A stretch of 64,000 nucleotides of DNA from Aquilutibacter rugosus (GTDB lineage: Bacteria; Pseudomonadota; Gammaproteobacteria; Xanthomonadales; Xanthomonadaceae), in assembly GCF_036541335.1 (NCBI RefSeq), contig NZ_JAZHBO010000002.1, positions 1 through 64,000 of the forward strand, read 5' to 3'. The notes under the pieces were generated by a model, which was given only the letters and a program-made list of their open reading frames with translations, made no database searches and was not told where the DNA came from. Position numbers and translations under genes: made by a program. The number at the start of each line of letters is the position of its first letter. Within the stretch, counting starts at the first letter, position 1. Shown here piece by piece: positions 31,329 through 41,031 of this stretch.

Positions 31329-32552
31329 ATGCCTAGCTCCCCTGTAACCGTTGCTCCCCCGGCCGATATTGTCATTGTCGGCGGCGGCCTCGTCGGATCC
31401 TGTCTGGCCATCGCCCTGGAGCCACTAAACCTGCGGGCAGTGATGCTCGAAGCGCATGCCGGCACCGGAATGCCACGGGTGTTCGACCAGCGCAACTTGA
31501 GCTTCAATGCGGCCACCGTGAACGCGCTGACTGCGTTGGGGGTCATGCCCCTGCTGGCGGCTCCTTCCGGGCCGATTCGCCGCATTGAGACGAGCCGCGT
31601 CGGTGATTTTGGCCGCGTCGTCATGCAAGCCTCCGATTACGGTCGAAGCGAGTTCGGGCGCGTCGTGATCGCCAGTGACTTCGGGCGCGCGCTGGAGCAG
31701 CGACTGTCTGCTTTAAAGACCCTGACGCGTATTCGACCCGCGCGATTTACCGCCACTTCCGAGCTGGACGGTGTTCGGCAGGTGCATTACATCGCCGATG
31801 GAGCAGAGCAGGTGCTGCCATGCCAATTGCTGGTCGGTGCCGATGGCGCGGCGAGCGGGGTCCGTTCCGCGCTCGCAATCAACACCACGTCCTTTGATTA
31901 CCGTCACGACCTGTTCGTTGCAGCGGCGCGACTGGATCGCCCGTTGAATGGCGCGGCCTTCGAACGGATTAGTGATCATGGCCCCTTGGCCCTGCTGCCG
32001 CGTGGCGACGGTCAGGTCGGCCTGATTGTGGGTGTGGATCGCGCCGATGCCGATCGCGTGATGGCGATGGCCGATGCCGAGTACCTGCAGTACGTGCAGG
32101 ATCGGTTCGGCTATCGCGCTGGTCGCCTGATCTCCGTGGGTGAGCGCTCGCGTTATGCCGGAAGGCGTGATGTCGCGACGGCGTTAACGGCTCCTCACGG
32201 AGTGCTGGTCGGTAATGCGGCGCAATCGCTGCATCCGGTCGGCGCGCAAGGGTTCAACCTCGGTTTGCGCGATGCTTTGACCCTGGCCGAAGGCATCGCC
32301 GCAGCAGCAAGCATCGGTGATGCCACCATGCTGCAGCAATACGTGCAGCGCCGTCGCGAAGACCGCGAACGCACGCTAGCTTTCAGTCATACGATGGCCA
32401 CGCTCGGCACCAATCCGCTCATTCCCTTGCGGCCGTTGCGTACCTTGGGCATGGCGCTGGTCGGTCGCGTGCAATCGGTCAAGGACCGCGTGGTTGCGCA
32501 GGCCATGGGCCTTGGCGGCGATGTGCCTGAACTGTGCAGGGACTTGCCATGA
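31329..32552 (+). CDS. ubiH: 2-octaprenyl-6-methoxyphenol hydroxylase (UbiH-type)
   Basis: A 407-residue FAD monooxygenase of the UbiH/UbiF/COQ6 family acting on the ubiquinone ring. Rossmann motif DIVIVGGGLVGSCLAIAL (about 13-30), FDQRNLSFNAATVNALTALG, the DG motif CQLLVGADGAASGVR and the second FAD motif LVGNAAQSLHPVGAQGFNLGLRDA. The NAAQSLHPVGAQG form points to UbiH rather than UbiI. It is coupled to the next hydroxylase by ATGA. Confidence 0.9.
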   Translation: MPSSPVTVAPPADIVIVGGGLVGSCLAIALEPLNLRAVMLEAHAGTGMPRVFDQRNLSFNAATVNALTALGVMPLLAAPSGPIRRIETSRVGDFGRVVMQASDYGRSEFGRVVIASDFGRALEQRLSALKTLTRIRPARFTATSELDGVRQVHYIADGAEQVLPCQLLVGADGAASGVRSALAINTTSFDYRHDLFVAAARLDRPLNGAAFERISDHGPLALLPRGDGQVGLIVGVDRADADRVMAMADAEYLQYVQDRFGYRAGRLISVGERSRYAGRRDVATALTAPHGVLVGNAAQSLHPVGAQGFNLGLRDALTLAEGIAAAASIGDATMLQQYVQRRREDRERTLAFSHTMATLGTNPLIPLRPLRTLGMALVGRVQSVKDRVVAQAMGLGGDVPELCRDLP

Positions 32553-33709
32553 GCCGCATTCTCGATGCCGTCATCGTGGGCGGCGGCGCCGTCGGTGCGA
32601 CCGCGGCGTTGGAACTGCAGCGCAAAGGCCTGCAAGTCGCGCTGATCGAACCGCACGAACCCGCTCCCTGGAATTCGCAGAACAAAGATCTGCGTGTGTT
32701 TGCCATCGCGCCGGATTCGATGGCACTGCTGGACGATGTCGGTGCGGGCGCCCGTATCCGCCAACTCCGAGCGCCTGCATATCGCCGCATGCAGGTGTGG
32801 GATGCGGCCGCACCCAAACAACCGATTGTCTTTTCTGCCGCGGTCTTAGCGCGCCCGCAGTTGGGGTGGATCGTTGAAAATGCCTTGCTGCAGGATGCCT
32901 TGTGGCAATCCCTGCGTGCGACCGACGTGCGTTTACTGCTCGGCACTCGCGTTGTTGAGATCGCCAACGAAGAGCGCAGTGTCCGTCTCGTACTCGATAG
33001 CGGTGAACATCTTGAGGCGCGCCGCGTCCTGGCCGCCGACGGAGGCGGATCGCAAGTTCGTCAGTCCATCGGCATTGAAACCAAGGCGCACGATTACGGA
33101 CAACGCGGCATCGTGGCTTATGTCGAGCACGAGCTCGATCACCAAAGCACGTGCTGGCAACGCTTCCTGCCGACGGGCCCCTTGGCATTTCTGCCCGTCG
33201 AAGGCCGTACCAGCTCCATTGTGTGGACCGTGCCCGATGCCCTGGCGCAGGAGCTGCTGGCGTTGGACGATGCGCAATTCCTGCAGCGGCTCGAGCGCGC
33301 CTTCGATGGCCCTCTAGGCGCGCTAACTGCCGTCAGTCAGCGCGCGGCGTTTCCGCTGCGTCGCCAACTGGCGACTTCGTTTGTCGAAGGCCGCGTCGCG
33401 CTATTGGGCGATGCCGCGCATGTCGTGCATCCGTTGGCCGGGCAGGGGGTCAATATCGGTTTCCGTGATGTGCTCGGCCTGCGCGAGTTGACCGCAGGTA
33501 AAGCCTGGTATGAACAGGCTGCATGGGATCGTTGGGGCCGTACACGCCGCTCCGAGAGTGCCGTCGCTGCCTATGGTTTCGAAGCCCTCAACGCGCTGTT
33601 TAGTTCCGATGCCGTGTTGCCGACGTTAGTGCGTGGTCCGGCCTTAGGCGTCGTCAACCGCATTCCGAGTCTGACTCGCGCGTTCTGGCGCAAAGCAGCG
33701 GGTCTTTAA
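32549..33709 (+). CDS. Ubiquinone biosynthesis FAD hydroxylase (UbiI/UbiF-like)
   Basis: A 386-residue second member of the UbiH family, with DAVIVGGGAVGATAALEL at the start, LAADGGGSQVRQSIGI and LLGDAAHVVHPLAGQGVNIGFRDV, the signature of UbiI/UbiF/VisC proteins. ATG 32549 overlaps the ubiH stop. Which ring position it hydroxylates (C5 or C6) cannot be told. The ubiH-visC order is common in gammaproteobacteria, but the usual upstream pepP/ubiG partners are absent. Confidence 0.9.
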   Translation: MSRILDAVIVGGGAVGATAALELQRKGLQVALIEPHEPAPWNSQNKDLRVFAIAPDSMALLDDVGAGARIRQLRAPAYRRMQVWDAAAPKQPIVFSAAVLARPQLGWIVENALLQDALWQSLRATDVRLLLGTRVVEIANEERSVRLVLDSGEHLEARRVLAADGGGSQVRQSIGIETKAHDYGQRGIVAYVEHELDHQSTCWQRFLPTGPLAFLPVEGRTSSIVWTVPDALAQELLALDDAQFLQRLERAFDGPLGALTAVSQRAAFPLRRQLATSFVEGRVALLGDAAHVVHPLAGQGVNIGFRDVLGLRELTAGKAWYEQAAWDRWGRTRRSESAVAAYGFEALNALFSSDAVLPTLVRGPALGVVNRIPSLTRAFWRKAAGL

Positions 33710-33734
33710 GCTACAGTTCGGCGGGTTCGGGCTC

Positions 33735-34820
33735 TTAGCGGTCTTTGCGCGAAATCAGACCGGCGTAGACCGTGATCTCTTCGCGATCGTGATAGAGCTG
33801 CTTGACGCGGATATCCAGCGGCATGCCCGCGGCTTCGGTAAAACGCTGCAGGCAATGTTCCACCTCGGCGTAGCGCTTTTTCATCGGCAGCTTCAGGTTA
33901 AAGATGCTGCGGCGACACCAGTCGTTGGCAAACCACTCACCCATGCGTTGCGCAACGCGGGCGGGCTGTTCGACCATGTCGCAGACCATCCACTCGAGCG
34001 GAAACTTTGGCGACCAGCGAAAACCGTCGGCGCGCAGATGTTCAACCCGACCGTTCTCCAGCAGTTGCTCACGCAGAGGGCCATTGTCGATCGCAGTGAC
34101 CAGCAGCCCATGACGCATCAGCACCCACGTCCAGCCGCCGGGTGCCGCGCCGAGATCACAGGCGCGCATGCCATCGCGCAGCCATTTCTCGCGCTCCGCT
34201 TCGGTCAGTAGCGTAAGCAATGCCTCTTCAAGCTTCAAAGCGCTACGCGAAGGCGCCTGCGCATTCATACGCAAGCGAGGAATCCCCATCGGGAAGGCCG
34301 GTCGCTGCGAGAAGTCGCTGACGCCGAGGATGCCGGATTCGGCACCGGTCAACAGCAGATGCAGACACGGCAAATGCGGGCGGTCCTTGCCGCTCATAAA
34401 GCCATGCTTACGCAAGGCGGCACGCAGGGCATTGCCGAGACTGCGGGCCAGTCCGGCAAATTCACGGCCGCTATCGGCATCGGAATACTCAACGGCGACC
34501 GAACCGAAACCGTTCAAGTCCATTCCACGCAGAACGTCGAGAATGGGTGTGATGCGATCCTCGCGCGGCAAATTGGGCAAGGATGCCAGCATCGCGATGC
34601 TCTGGCGTGCAAAGATCAGGGAATTCGTGCCGAGTTGGCGCGACAGGGCGGCCGCATCTTCGCATAGGAATTCGACATAGCCACTGTCACGTTGGGCCTT
34701 GGCGTAACCCGCTACACCGAGTTCCGCGGCCTTGCTCTGGTACTCGGCGGCCAGCTCGGGCTCAAAGCCCTGTCGGCACCATCCAAGCAGGCCGATGGCT
34801 GCCGCCGTGTTGGCGCTCAT
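33735..34820 (-). CDS. rlmM: 23S rRNA (cytidine(2498)-2'-O)-methyltransferase
   Basis: A 361-residue methyltransferase with an N-terminal THUMP-like part and a C-terminal Rossmann domain. The SAM site is CDLGAAPGGWTWVLMRHG (about 223-240), followed by VTAIDNGPL and MVCDMVEQPARVA. RSIFNLKLPMKKRYAEVE carries catalytic Lys. These match RlmM (YgdE), and length fits (E. coli 366). It lies 5 nt after the deaminase gene on the same strand. Confidence 0.94.
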   Translation of the reverse strand: MSANTAAAIGLLGWCRQGFEPELAAEYQSKAAELGVAGYAKAQRDSGYVEFLCEDAAALSRQLGTNSLIFARQSIAMLASLPNLPREDRITPILDVLRGMDLNGFGSVAVEYSDADSGREFAGLARSLGNALRAALRKHGFMSGKDRPHLPCLHLLLTGAESGILGVSDFSQRPAFPMGIPRLRMNAQAPSRSALKLEEALLTLLTEAEREKWLRDGMRACDLGAAPGGWTWVLMRHGLLVTAIDNGPLREQLLENGRVEHLRADGFRWSPKFPLEWMVCDMVEQPARVAQRMGEWFANDWCRRSIFNLKLPMKKRYAEVEHCLQRFTEAAGMPLDIRVKQLYHDREEITVYAGLISRKDR

Positions 34821-34825
34821 GCCGT

Positions 34826-35398
34826 TCAGTACACCACTCCTACGGTATCGCGATACTGCTGCAACACCTCACGCGCTGCATCTCGCTGCAGATCGGTCAC
34901 GACCTCAATGCCGCGATTCTCCAGCTCGCCGACCCAGTTGGCGGGCAGGGGGCCTTCGTCAAAACCGGCCAACTCCTCGACGTCATTGGAGCGGGCGGCA
35001 ATCAGCAAACGGTCGATACCGGCCCACACCGTGGCGCCGTAGCACTGGCAGCACGGTTGGCCCGAAGTGGCCAAGGTGATCGGCCCGACCGGTTGGTCAT
35101 TCTCATCGCGATTGAGACGGAAACGCTGCGTGCGCTGTTGCGCCGTCATGTACGCCATCATTTCGCCGTGGGCAACAGAGCAGCTCTGCGGCACCACACG
35201 ATTGACGCCGACACTGACCACGCGATTGTGCGCATCGAACACGACGGCGCCGAACGGGCCGCCGGTGCCGTGCTCGACATTGAGGCGACTCAGTTCAATG
35301 GCCAACGCCATCTTGTCGTCGTCACTCGGGTAGCTCGGCTCCAGTTGCAGATCATGCGTCCAGGCCGGCAAGGTCAGATGCACCTGTGCGTACAGCAT
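34826..35398 (-). CDS. Zinc nucleoside/guanine-type deaminase
   Basis: A 190-residue protein of the cytidine/deoxycytidylate deaminase superfamily, closest to nucleoside or guanine deaminases. The first metal motif reads SVAHGEMMAY, with Gly where HAE is usual (catalytic Glu kept). The second is SGQPCCQCYGATVWAG (PCxxC with an additional Cys). The C-terminal half (GFDEGPLPANWVGELENRGIEV) is typical of the group that acts outside tRNA. It sits between glnS and rlmM with gaps of 2 and 5 nt. The substrate is unknown. Confidence 0.82.
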   Translation of the reverse strand: MLYAQVHLTLPAWTHDLQLEPSYPSDDDKMALAIELSRLNVEHGTGGPFGAVVFDAHNRVVSVGVNRVVPQSCSVAHGEMMAYMTAQQRTQRFRLNRDENDQPVGPITLATSGQPCCQCYGATVWAGIDRLLIAARSNDVEELAGFDEGPLPANWVGELENRGIEVVTDLQRDAAREVLQQYRDTVGVVY

Positions 35399-35400
35399 GC

Positions 35401-37149
35401 TCAGGCACCCTGCCAGCTATCGCGCAGTTCGACGGCCCGGTTAAACACCGGATGCTCGGGCGAATGATCGTAACGGTCGGTCACAAAATAACCGGTGCGC
35501 TCGAACTGGAAGTGCGTTTCCGGCGCGGCATTGGCAGCAGCAGGTTCGACATAAGCCGTCACCGTGCGACGCGAGTTTGGATTCAGATAGTCGCGGTAGG
35601 TCTTGCCGTCTTCATCGGTGTCCGGATTGGCAACGGTAAACAGACGATCGTAGAGGTGCACAACGGCCGGCACGGCGTGATGCGCGCTGACCCAATGAAT
35701 CGTGCCCTTGACCTTGCGGTGTGAACCTTCCATGCCGGGACGCGATTCCAAATCGAGCGTGCACAGCAGTTCGCTGATGTCGCCGTTGATATCACGCACG
35801 ACTTCATCGCAGCGGATGATGCCGGCACCGCGCAGTCGCACTTCGCCACCGACGGTGAGGCGCTTAAATCCCTTCGGCGGCACTTCGGCGAAGTCATCGC
35901 GTTCGATCCACAATTCGCGAGCAAACGGAACACTACGGCTGCCGGCCGATTCGTCCTTGGGATGATTGGCGAAAGTCAGCGTTTCTTCGTGCGAGGGATC
36001 GACGTTGGTCAGAATGACCTTGACCGGATCGAGCACAGCGAGGCGACGTTGGGCGTTGGTGTCCAGGTCTTCGCGCAGGGCACCCTCGAGAATGCTGATA
36101 TCGAGCAGCGAGTTCTGCTTGCTGATGCCGACGCGGTCGACCATCAGGCGCAGGGCGCCCGGCGTATAGCCGCGGCGGCGAATGCCCTGCAGCGTCGGCA
36201 TGCGTGGATCGTCCCAGCCGTCGACCAGCTTGTCGTTCACCAGTGCCAGTAACTTGCGCTTGCTCATGACCAGGTAGTTGAAATTCAGGCGCGAGAATTC
36301 AATCTGACGCGGTACTGCGGCCTCGCGCGGCAGACCTGTGTCCACCAGCGGCTGCGTCAGTTCCGGCGAGTTCGGCAAGTCGACCTTGGCGACGCACCAG
36401 TCGTACAGCGGACGGTGATCTTCGAATTCGAGGGTGCATAGGGAGTGGGTGATGCCTTCGACCGAATCGCTCAGCGAATGGGCGAAGTCGTACATCGGAT
36501 AGATCGGCCACTCGTTGCCGGTGTTCTGGTGCTCGACATGCTTGATGCGATACAAAGCAGGATCGCGCAAGTTCATGTTGGGCGAGCTCATATCAATCTT
36601 GGCGCGCAGGGTCTTGGCACCATCGGAGAATTCGCCCGCACGCATGCGGCGGAACAGATCCAGGTTTTCCTCGACACTGCGATCGCGGTTCGGCGAATTG
36701 CGGCCCGGCTCGGTAAAGCTGCCGCGATAGGCTTGGACTTCCTCGGGGCTCAGGTCGCAGACAAATGCATCGCCCTGCCGGATCAGCTTTTCGGCGGCCA
36801 GATACAGTACCTCGAAATAATCGCTGGCGTGACGCAGGTCATTCCACTCGAAACCGAGCCAGTTCACGTCATCCTGGATGGCGCGCACGTATTCGGGATC
36901 TTCCTTGGCGGGGTTGGTGTCGTCGAGGCGCAGATTGCAGACGCCACCGAACTCACCGGCAATGCCGAAGTCGAGGCAGATGGCCTTAGCATGGCCAATG
37001 TGCAGATAACCGTTGGGTTCAGGCGGGAAGCGCGTTTTGATGGCCGTATGCTTACCCGAGGCCAAGTCGTCCCGCACGATCTGCCGGATGAAGTCCTGCT
37101 TCAGCGGCGCGGATTCGGTGGATGCGGGTGTGGCGTTAGGATCAGTCAT
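35401..37149 (-). CDS. glnS: Glutaminyl-tRNA synthetase
   Basis: A 582-residue class I aminoacyl-tRNA synthetase. [20 protein letters not shown] carries the HIGH motif (about 42-60), and VMSKRKLL is the KMSKS equivalent. [12 protein letters not shown] and [18 protein letters not shown] are specific to the Gln/Glu enzymes. The C-terminal two beta-barrels bind the anticodon. E. coli GlnS has 554 residues. It heads a minus-strand run with the deaminase and rlmM. Confidence 0.97.
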   Translation of the reverse strand: MTDPNATPASTESAPLKQDFIRQIVRDDLASGKHTAIKTRFPPEPNGYLHIGHAKAICLDFGIAGEFGGVCNLRLDDTNPAKEDPEYVRAIQDDVNWLGFEWNDLRHASDYFEVLYLAAEKLIRQGDAFVCDLSPEEVQAYRGSFTEPGRNSPNRDRSVEENLDLFRRMRAGEFSDGAKTLRAKIDMSSPNMNLRDPALYRIKHVEHQNTGNEWPIYPMYDFAHSLSDSVEGITHSLCTLEFEDHRPLYDWCVAKVDLPNSPELTQPLVDTGLPREAAVPRQIEFSRLNFNYLVMSKRKLLALVNDKLVDGWDDPRMPTLQGIRRRGYTPGALRLMVDRVGISKQNSLLDISILEGALREDLDTNAQRRLAVLDPVKVILTNVDPSHEETLTFANHPKDESAGSRSVPFARELWIERDDFAEVPPKGFKRLTVGGEVRLRGAGIIRCDEVVRDINGDISELLCTLDLESRPGMEGSHRKVKGTIHWVSAHHAVPAVVHLYDRLFTVANPDTDEDGKTYRDYLNPNSRRTVTAYVEPAAANAAPETHFQFERTGYFVTDRYDHSPEHPVFNRAVELRDSWQGA

Positions 37150-37207
37150 GTGGCGCTTACAAACGGTTGATTAGACTGGAAATTATACGAGCAATCGGGA
37201 GAAAGCC

Positions 37208-37714
37208 GTGGAACGCATTTACTTTGGCATGGGCTGCTTCTGGGGCGCAGAGCGGCGATTCTGGCAGCAACCGGGCGTGATTCGCACGGCCGTAGGCTAT
37301 GCGGGCGGGCGGCGGGAGCAGCCTTCGTATGAACAGGTCTGTTCCGGTGCCACCGGGCATGCGGAAATGGTCGAGGTCGAGTGGGACCCGCAACAGACCT
37401 CATTGGAACAACTGCTCAAGGTGTTTTGGGAGGCGCATGATCCAACCCAGGGCGACCGTCAGGGCAATGACATCGGCTCGCAGTACCGCTCCGCAATCTA
37501 TTGCACGACCGAGCCGCAACATGCGGCGGCGCTGCAATCCCGGAATCTGTTTGCGAAGGCACTGCAGGCGCAGGGTTTTGGGCCGATTACGACGGAAATC
37601 CTGTTTCCGGCGCCCGCATTCTGGCGCGCCGAGGAATACCATCAGCGCTATCTGGAAAAGAATCCTAACGGTTACTGCGGATTGCGGGGCACGGGCGTTA
37701 CGGCGCAGACGTAG
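37208..37714 (+). CDS. msrA: Peptide-methionine (S)-S-oxide reductase
   Basis: A 168-residue enzyme reducing S-methionine sulfoxide. The catalytic motif [12 protein letters not shown] has the nucleophilic Cys, followed by [18 protein letters not shown] and [11 protein letters not shown]. The GYCGLRGTG end holds a recycling Cys. The start is GTG at 37208 with GGAG about 7 nt upstream. Its last 43 nt overlap the 3' end of the convergent gene. It lies close to oxyR and ahpF, consistent with an oxidative-repair neighbourhood. Confidence 0.95.
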   Translation: MERIYFGMGCFWGAERRFWQQPGVIRTAVGYAGGRREQPSYEQVCSGATGHAEMVEVEWDPQQTSLEQLLKVFWEAHDPTQGDRQGNDIGSQYRSAIYCTTEPQHAAALQSRNLFAKALQAQGFGPITTEILFPAPAFWRAEEYHQRYLEKNPNGYCGLRGTGVTAQT

Positions 37715-38421
37715 ATCACTTCGCATCCGCCCTGGCCGGTATCGCCGCGCTGCGTGGAGCTGCGCCAGCTCCAGCCATCCGCACCGCGAGCTTCGATCAG
37801 CCAACCGTCAATGCGGACATCGTCTCCGGCCTGAATTCCCTGCAGTGCCGTGCGGACCGCATCGTTCGAAGGGATCATGTGCATATTGGCGCTGCTGCGG
37901 ATGATTTCTGCAGTCGGTAGCGGCTCCTTGCCGTACCAGCGCCAGTGATACCAGCGTTGGTCCTGGGTCACATGGAGTGCCTTGATGATGGCGTCGTCGC
38001 GCATGCGGCCCCAGGCCAAGGCCAGATCCACCGGCGCGAGTTTGGCTTCGCGATCGGTCGAATAACCCTTTGCCGACATGACCGTGGCATCGACACTAAA
38101 GCCGAACAGAGGCTTGAGGCGGTGATTGTTGTGCACGAAAGATTGCATGCCGCGCGGCACCGGAGTCTGCAGTGGTTCGCTGCCCAGGCTCTTGCCGGGC
38201 GGTGGCGAGCAGCCGCCATAGACAGTGGGGATACCGCGTTGCTGTGCCTGCACGCCGGCGGGTGCATGCCAGGTGGGTGGCGGAGTCAGTGCGGCGGCCT
38301 CAGCAGCGGGTTTGACCGGCGCTGCGTGGGGCCCCCGCAAGGCCTGAACGTAGTACCAGGCAAAAAGGGAAATGGCAGCGAGAACTGCCGCCATTGCCAA
38401 CCATTTGAGTACGCGCCACAT
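37672..38421 (-). CDS. Uncharacterised membrane-anchored protein downstream of oxyR
   Basis: A 249-residue protein with one N-terminal membrane helix (about 7-25), a Pro/Ala-rich linker (34-60) and an exported domain. I recognise no named domain. Conserved-looking features: [51 protein letters not shown] and, near the end, [19 protein letters not shown]. It is 10 nt behind oxyR, so it is surely co-transcribed with oxyR and ahpF. Xanthomonas has an orfX of unknown function in the same place (ahpF-oxyR-orfX); this may be its counterpart, which I cannot verify. It shares 43 nt with the convergent msrA end. Confidence 0.8.
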   Translation of the reverse strand: MWRVLKWLAMAAVLAAISLFAWYYVQALRGPHAAPVKPAAEAAALTPPPTWHAPAGVQAQQRGIPTVYGGCSPPPGKSLGSEPLQTPVPRGMQSFVHNNHRLKPLFGFSVDATVMSAKGYSTDREAKLAPVDLALAWGRMRDDAIIKALHVTQDQRWYHWRWYGKEPLPTAEIIRSSANMHMIPSNDAVRTALQGIQAGDDVRIDGWLIEARGADGWSWRSSTQRGDTGQGGCEVIYVCAVTPVPRNPQ

Positions 38422-38430
38422 GCGCTTACT

Positions 38431-39339
38431 TTACTGGGGTGCGCGCAGGGACTTCAAGACAGGGATATCGCGGATGGTGGCAGCGATGGCTTCGAGCGTA
38501 CTTGCCATGGCGGAGCTATGCCGGCGCACTAGCGCGATTTCGCGGAACGGGGGCTCGCCTTCGAACGGAACGAGCTGCAGGTCATCGGTGTTGTGCGGCG
38601 GCAGCGTGGCCAGCGCCGGCAGCAGCGTATCGCCCAAGCCGGTGCCGACCATCTGACGCAAAGTCTCCAACGACGTCGCACGGAAATCCTGCTGCTCGCG
38701 CGCGCCGCTGAGACGGCACACCGCCAAGGCCTGGTCGCGCAGGCAATGGCCTTCGTCCAGCAGTAACAAGGTGCGGTCATTCAGATCCTCAAGACCCAGC
38801 GGATGCTTGAGATTCAGCGGCTTGTCCTTGGGTACCGCCAGCACAAATTCCTCGCGGAACAAGGGGTCAATGTCCCACTGGTCGCCCTCAATCGGCAAGG
38901 CGAGCAGGGCGGCGTCGAGTTTGCCTTCGCGCAATTTCTGTAGCAGGACGTCGGTCTTTTCTTCGACCAGATACCAGTCAATGCGCGGGAACCGCTCATG
39001 CAGAACCGGAATCACGTGCGGCAACAGGTAAGGACCCAGAGTGGGGAATACACCCAGATGGATCTTGCCCGATTCGGGGTCGCGGCTGCGTTTGGCCAGG
39101 GCCACCATGCCATCGACTTCCGTTAGCACGGTGCGTGCGCGGGACACGACATCCTTACCGATCGGCGTCAGCATCACGTTGCCGGGCGCGCGCTCGACCA
39201 AGGTGACGCCGAGCTCGTCCTCGAGTTTCTTGATTTGCGTGGAGAGCGTCGGCTGCGAGACGAAACTCGCAGCCGCTGCTTTGCCAAAGTGCTGGTGATC
39301 GGCAAGCGCCACTAGGTACCGCAGATCGCGCAGGTTCAT
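38431..39339 (-). CDS. oxyR: Hydrogen-peroxide-sensing LysR regulator OxyR
   Basis: A 302-residue LysR-type regulator. The N-terminal helix-turn-helix (about 1-60) has HFGKAAAASFVSQPTLSTQIKKLE. The sensing cysteines sit in DEGHCLRDQALAVC at positions 199 and 208, exactly the E. coli numbering, and form the regulatory disulfide. It is 3 nt from ahpF in one operon. Operator-like sites upstream of ahpF and ahpC suggest it regulates both and its own operon. Confidence 0.97.
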   Translation of the reverse strand: MNLRDLRYLVALADHQHFGKAAAASFVSQPTLSTQIKKLEDELGVTLVERAPGNVMLTPIGKDVVSRARTVLTEVDGMVALAKRSRDPESGKIHLGVFPTLGPYLLPHVIPVLHERFPRIDWYLVEEKTDVLLQKLREGKLDAALLALPIEGDQWDIDPLFREEFVLAVPKDKPLNLKHPLGLEDLNDRTLLLLDEGHCLRDQALAVCRLSGAREQQDFRATSLETLRQMVGTGLGDTLLPALATLPPHNTDDLQLVPFEGEPPFREIALVRRHSSAMASTLEAIAATIRDIPVLKSLRAPQ

Positions 39340-39342
39340 GAC

Positions 39343-40926
39343 TTAGGCTGCCTGATGCTGATTGTCGGCGACCGGCGTGCGAATCAGATAGTCGAAGGCG
39401 CTCAGGGCTGCGGTCGCACCGCCACCCATTGCAATCACGATCTGCTTGTACGGAGTGGTCGTACTGTCACCCGCGGCAAACACGCCGGGGATATTGGTGC
39501 GGCCGTGCGGGTCGATCACGATCTCACCCATCGGGCTCAGCTCCACCACATCCTTGAGAAAGCGCGTGTTCGGCAGCAGACCGATCTGCACGAAGACACC
39601 ATCCACATTCAAGGTGCGGGACTCATCGGTGGTGCGATCTTTATATTGCAGGCCGGTCACTTTGTCGGTGCCGAGCACTTCGGTCGTTGCCGCGGAACGG
39701 ATCACGGCGGTGTTGGGCATGCTGGCCAACTTGCGTTGCAGCACATCGTCCGCCTTGAGCGTGTCGGCAAATTCGAGCACCGTGACGTGATCGACAATGC
39801 CGGCCAGGTCAATTGCCGCTTCGATACCGCTGTTGCCGCCGCCGATGACCGCGATCTTTTTGCCCTTAAACAAGGGGCCATCGCAGTGCGGGCAGAAGGT
39901 CACGCCTTTGTTGCGCAAGTCGTTCTCACCGGGCACATTCATGGTGCGCCACGATGCACCCGTCGACAGAATCAGCGTGCGGGATTTCAGTTGAGCGCCA
40001 TTTTCCAGCTCTACGGTGTGCAGGCCGCCTTCCGTTTCCGACGGGATCAGCTTGGCCACGCGTTGGGCATTGATGACGTCCACATCGTAATGGCGGACGT
40101 GCGCTTCCAGATTCGCTGCGAGTTTCGGACCTTCGGTGTATTCCACCGAGACAAAGTTCTCGATCGACATGGTGTCGAGCACCTGGCCGCCGAAACGTTC
40201 GCTGACCACGCCGGTGCGAATGCCCTTGCGTGCGGCGTAGATGGCAGCTGCAGCACCAGCAGGGCCGCCGCCGACCACGAGCACATCAAACGGGGCCTTG
40301 GCATCAATTGCGTCCTTGGCCTTGGCGCCGGCGTTGGCATCGAGTCGTGTCACCAGCTGTTCGACCGACAGGCGACCGGTTTCAAAGAATTCGCCATTGA
40401 GGAACACGGTGGGCACGGCCATCACTTCGCGCTGTGTGACTTCGTCCTGGAACAGGGCACCGTCGATCGCGATATGCGAGATCCGCGGATTCAGAATGCT
40501 CATCAGGTTCAGGGCCTGCACGGTATCCGGGCAGCTCTGGCAGTGCAGCGACATAAACGTTTCGAAGGCGAAGTCGCCATCGAGCGCGCGCACCTGCTGA
40601 GCCAGTTCGTCGCTGATGCGCGCCGGGTGACCGCCGACCTGCAGCAGTGCCAACACCAGCGAGGTGAATTCGTGGCCCAGCGGGATCGCCGCAAAGCTCA
40701 CTTGTTCAGTGCTGCCGACGCGCTGAATCGTGAAGCTCGGCTTGAGTGCGGCAGCGTCAGTGCCTTCGACAAATTGGACCTTGTCGGACAGCGTGGCGAG
40801 GGTGGTCAGCAGCTCGCGCAGTTCGGTCGAGGCCTTTGAGCCGTCGAAATTGCCGATCAGTTCAATCGGGTAAATCAGCTTTTCAAAGTAGGCTTTGAGC
40901 TGATTTTGCAGGTCTTGATCCAACAT
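39343..40926 (-). CDS. ahpF: Alkyl hydroperoxide reductase subunit F
   Basis: A 527-residue flavoprotein passing electrons from NADH to AhpC. The N-terminal thioredoxin-like double domain has HCQSCPD with Cys129 and Cys132. The thioredoxin-reductase part has FAD motif [21 protein letters not shown], the second redox pair in [10 protein letters not shown], the NAD motif [18 protein letters not shown] and [19 protein letters not shown] 40926 is preferred over a GTG at 40947. It has GAGGA at a good distance, begins [10 protein letters not shown], and sits at nearly the same distance from its operator as ahpC does. Confidence 0.97.
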   Translation of the reverse strand: MLDQDLQNQLKAYFEKLIYPIELIGNFDGSKASTELRELLTTLATLSDKVQFVEGTDAAALKPSFTIQRVGSTEQVSFAAIPLGHEFTSLVLALLQVGGHPARISDELAQQVRALDGDFAFETFMSLHCQSCPDTVQALNLMSILNPRISHIAIDGALFQDEVTQREVMAVPTVFLNGEFFETGRLSVEQLVTRLDANAGAKAKDAIDAKAPFDVLVVGGGPAGAAAAIYAARKGIRTGVVSERFGGQVLDTMSIENFVSVEYTEGPKLAANLEAHVRHYDVDVINAQRVAKLIPSETEGGLHTVELENGAQLKSRTLILSTGASWRTMNVPGENDLRNKGVTFCPHCDGPLFKGKKIAVIGGGNSGIEAAIDLAGIVDHVTVLEFADTLKADDVLQRKLASMPNTAVIRSAATTEVLGTDKVTGLQYKDRTTDESRTLNVDGVFVQIGLLPNTRFLKDVVELSPMGEIVIDPHGRTNIPGVFAAGDSTTTPYKQIVIAMGGGATAALSAFDYLIRTPVADNQHQAA

Positions 40927-40965
40927 GGGGCTATCCTCAATGGACACTAGAAAGTCGATAGAGAA

Positions 40966-40994
40966 AGTCTATTCAGTGCCCTCATATTAATCCA
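40966..40994 (-). promoter_or_regulatory. Probable ahpF promoter
   Basis: On the minus strand: -35 TGGATT (40989-40994), a 17 nt spacer and -10 TAGACT (40966-40971). The -35 is weak, as expected for an activator-dependent promoter, and touches the OxyR operator. Spacing is identical to that proposed for ahpC. Confidence 0.6.
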
Positions 40995-41031
40995 ATCGAT
41001 TGTTTGGATGTCAGCGATAGGTCCCAGCTAT
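40995..41031 (-). promoter_or_regulatory. Tandem OxyR operator upstream of ahpF
   Basis: The distal 15-mer ATAGGTCCCAGCTAT (41017-41031) is a perfect fit to the OxyR half-operator ATAGnTnnnAnCTAT. After exactly 7 nt the promoter-proximal 15-mer ATCGATTGTTTGGAT (40995-41009) is a partial match. Two such units spaced 7 nt apart make the four-contact OxyR site. Its last base is the first base of the stop codon of the neighbouring kinase gene. Confidence 0.75.

Noticed and set aside
39355..40839. A 494-codon plus-strand frame opposite ahpF
   Set aside because: A shadow of the ahpF codon pattern; AhpF is identified by both redox CxxC pairs and its nucleotide-binding motifs.
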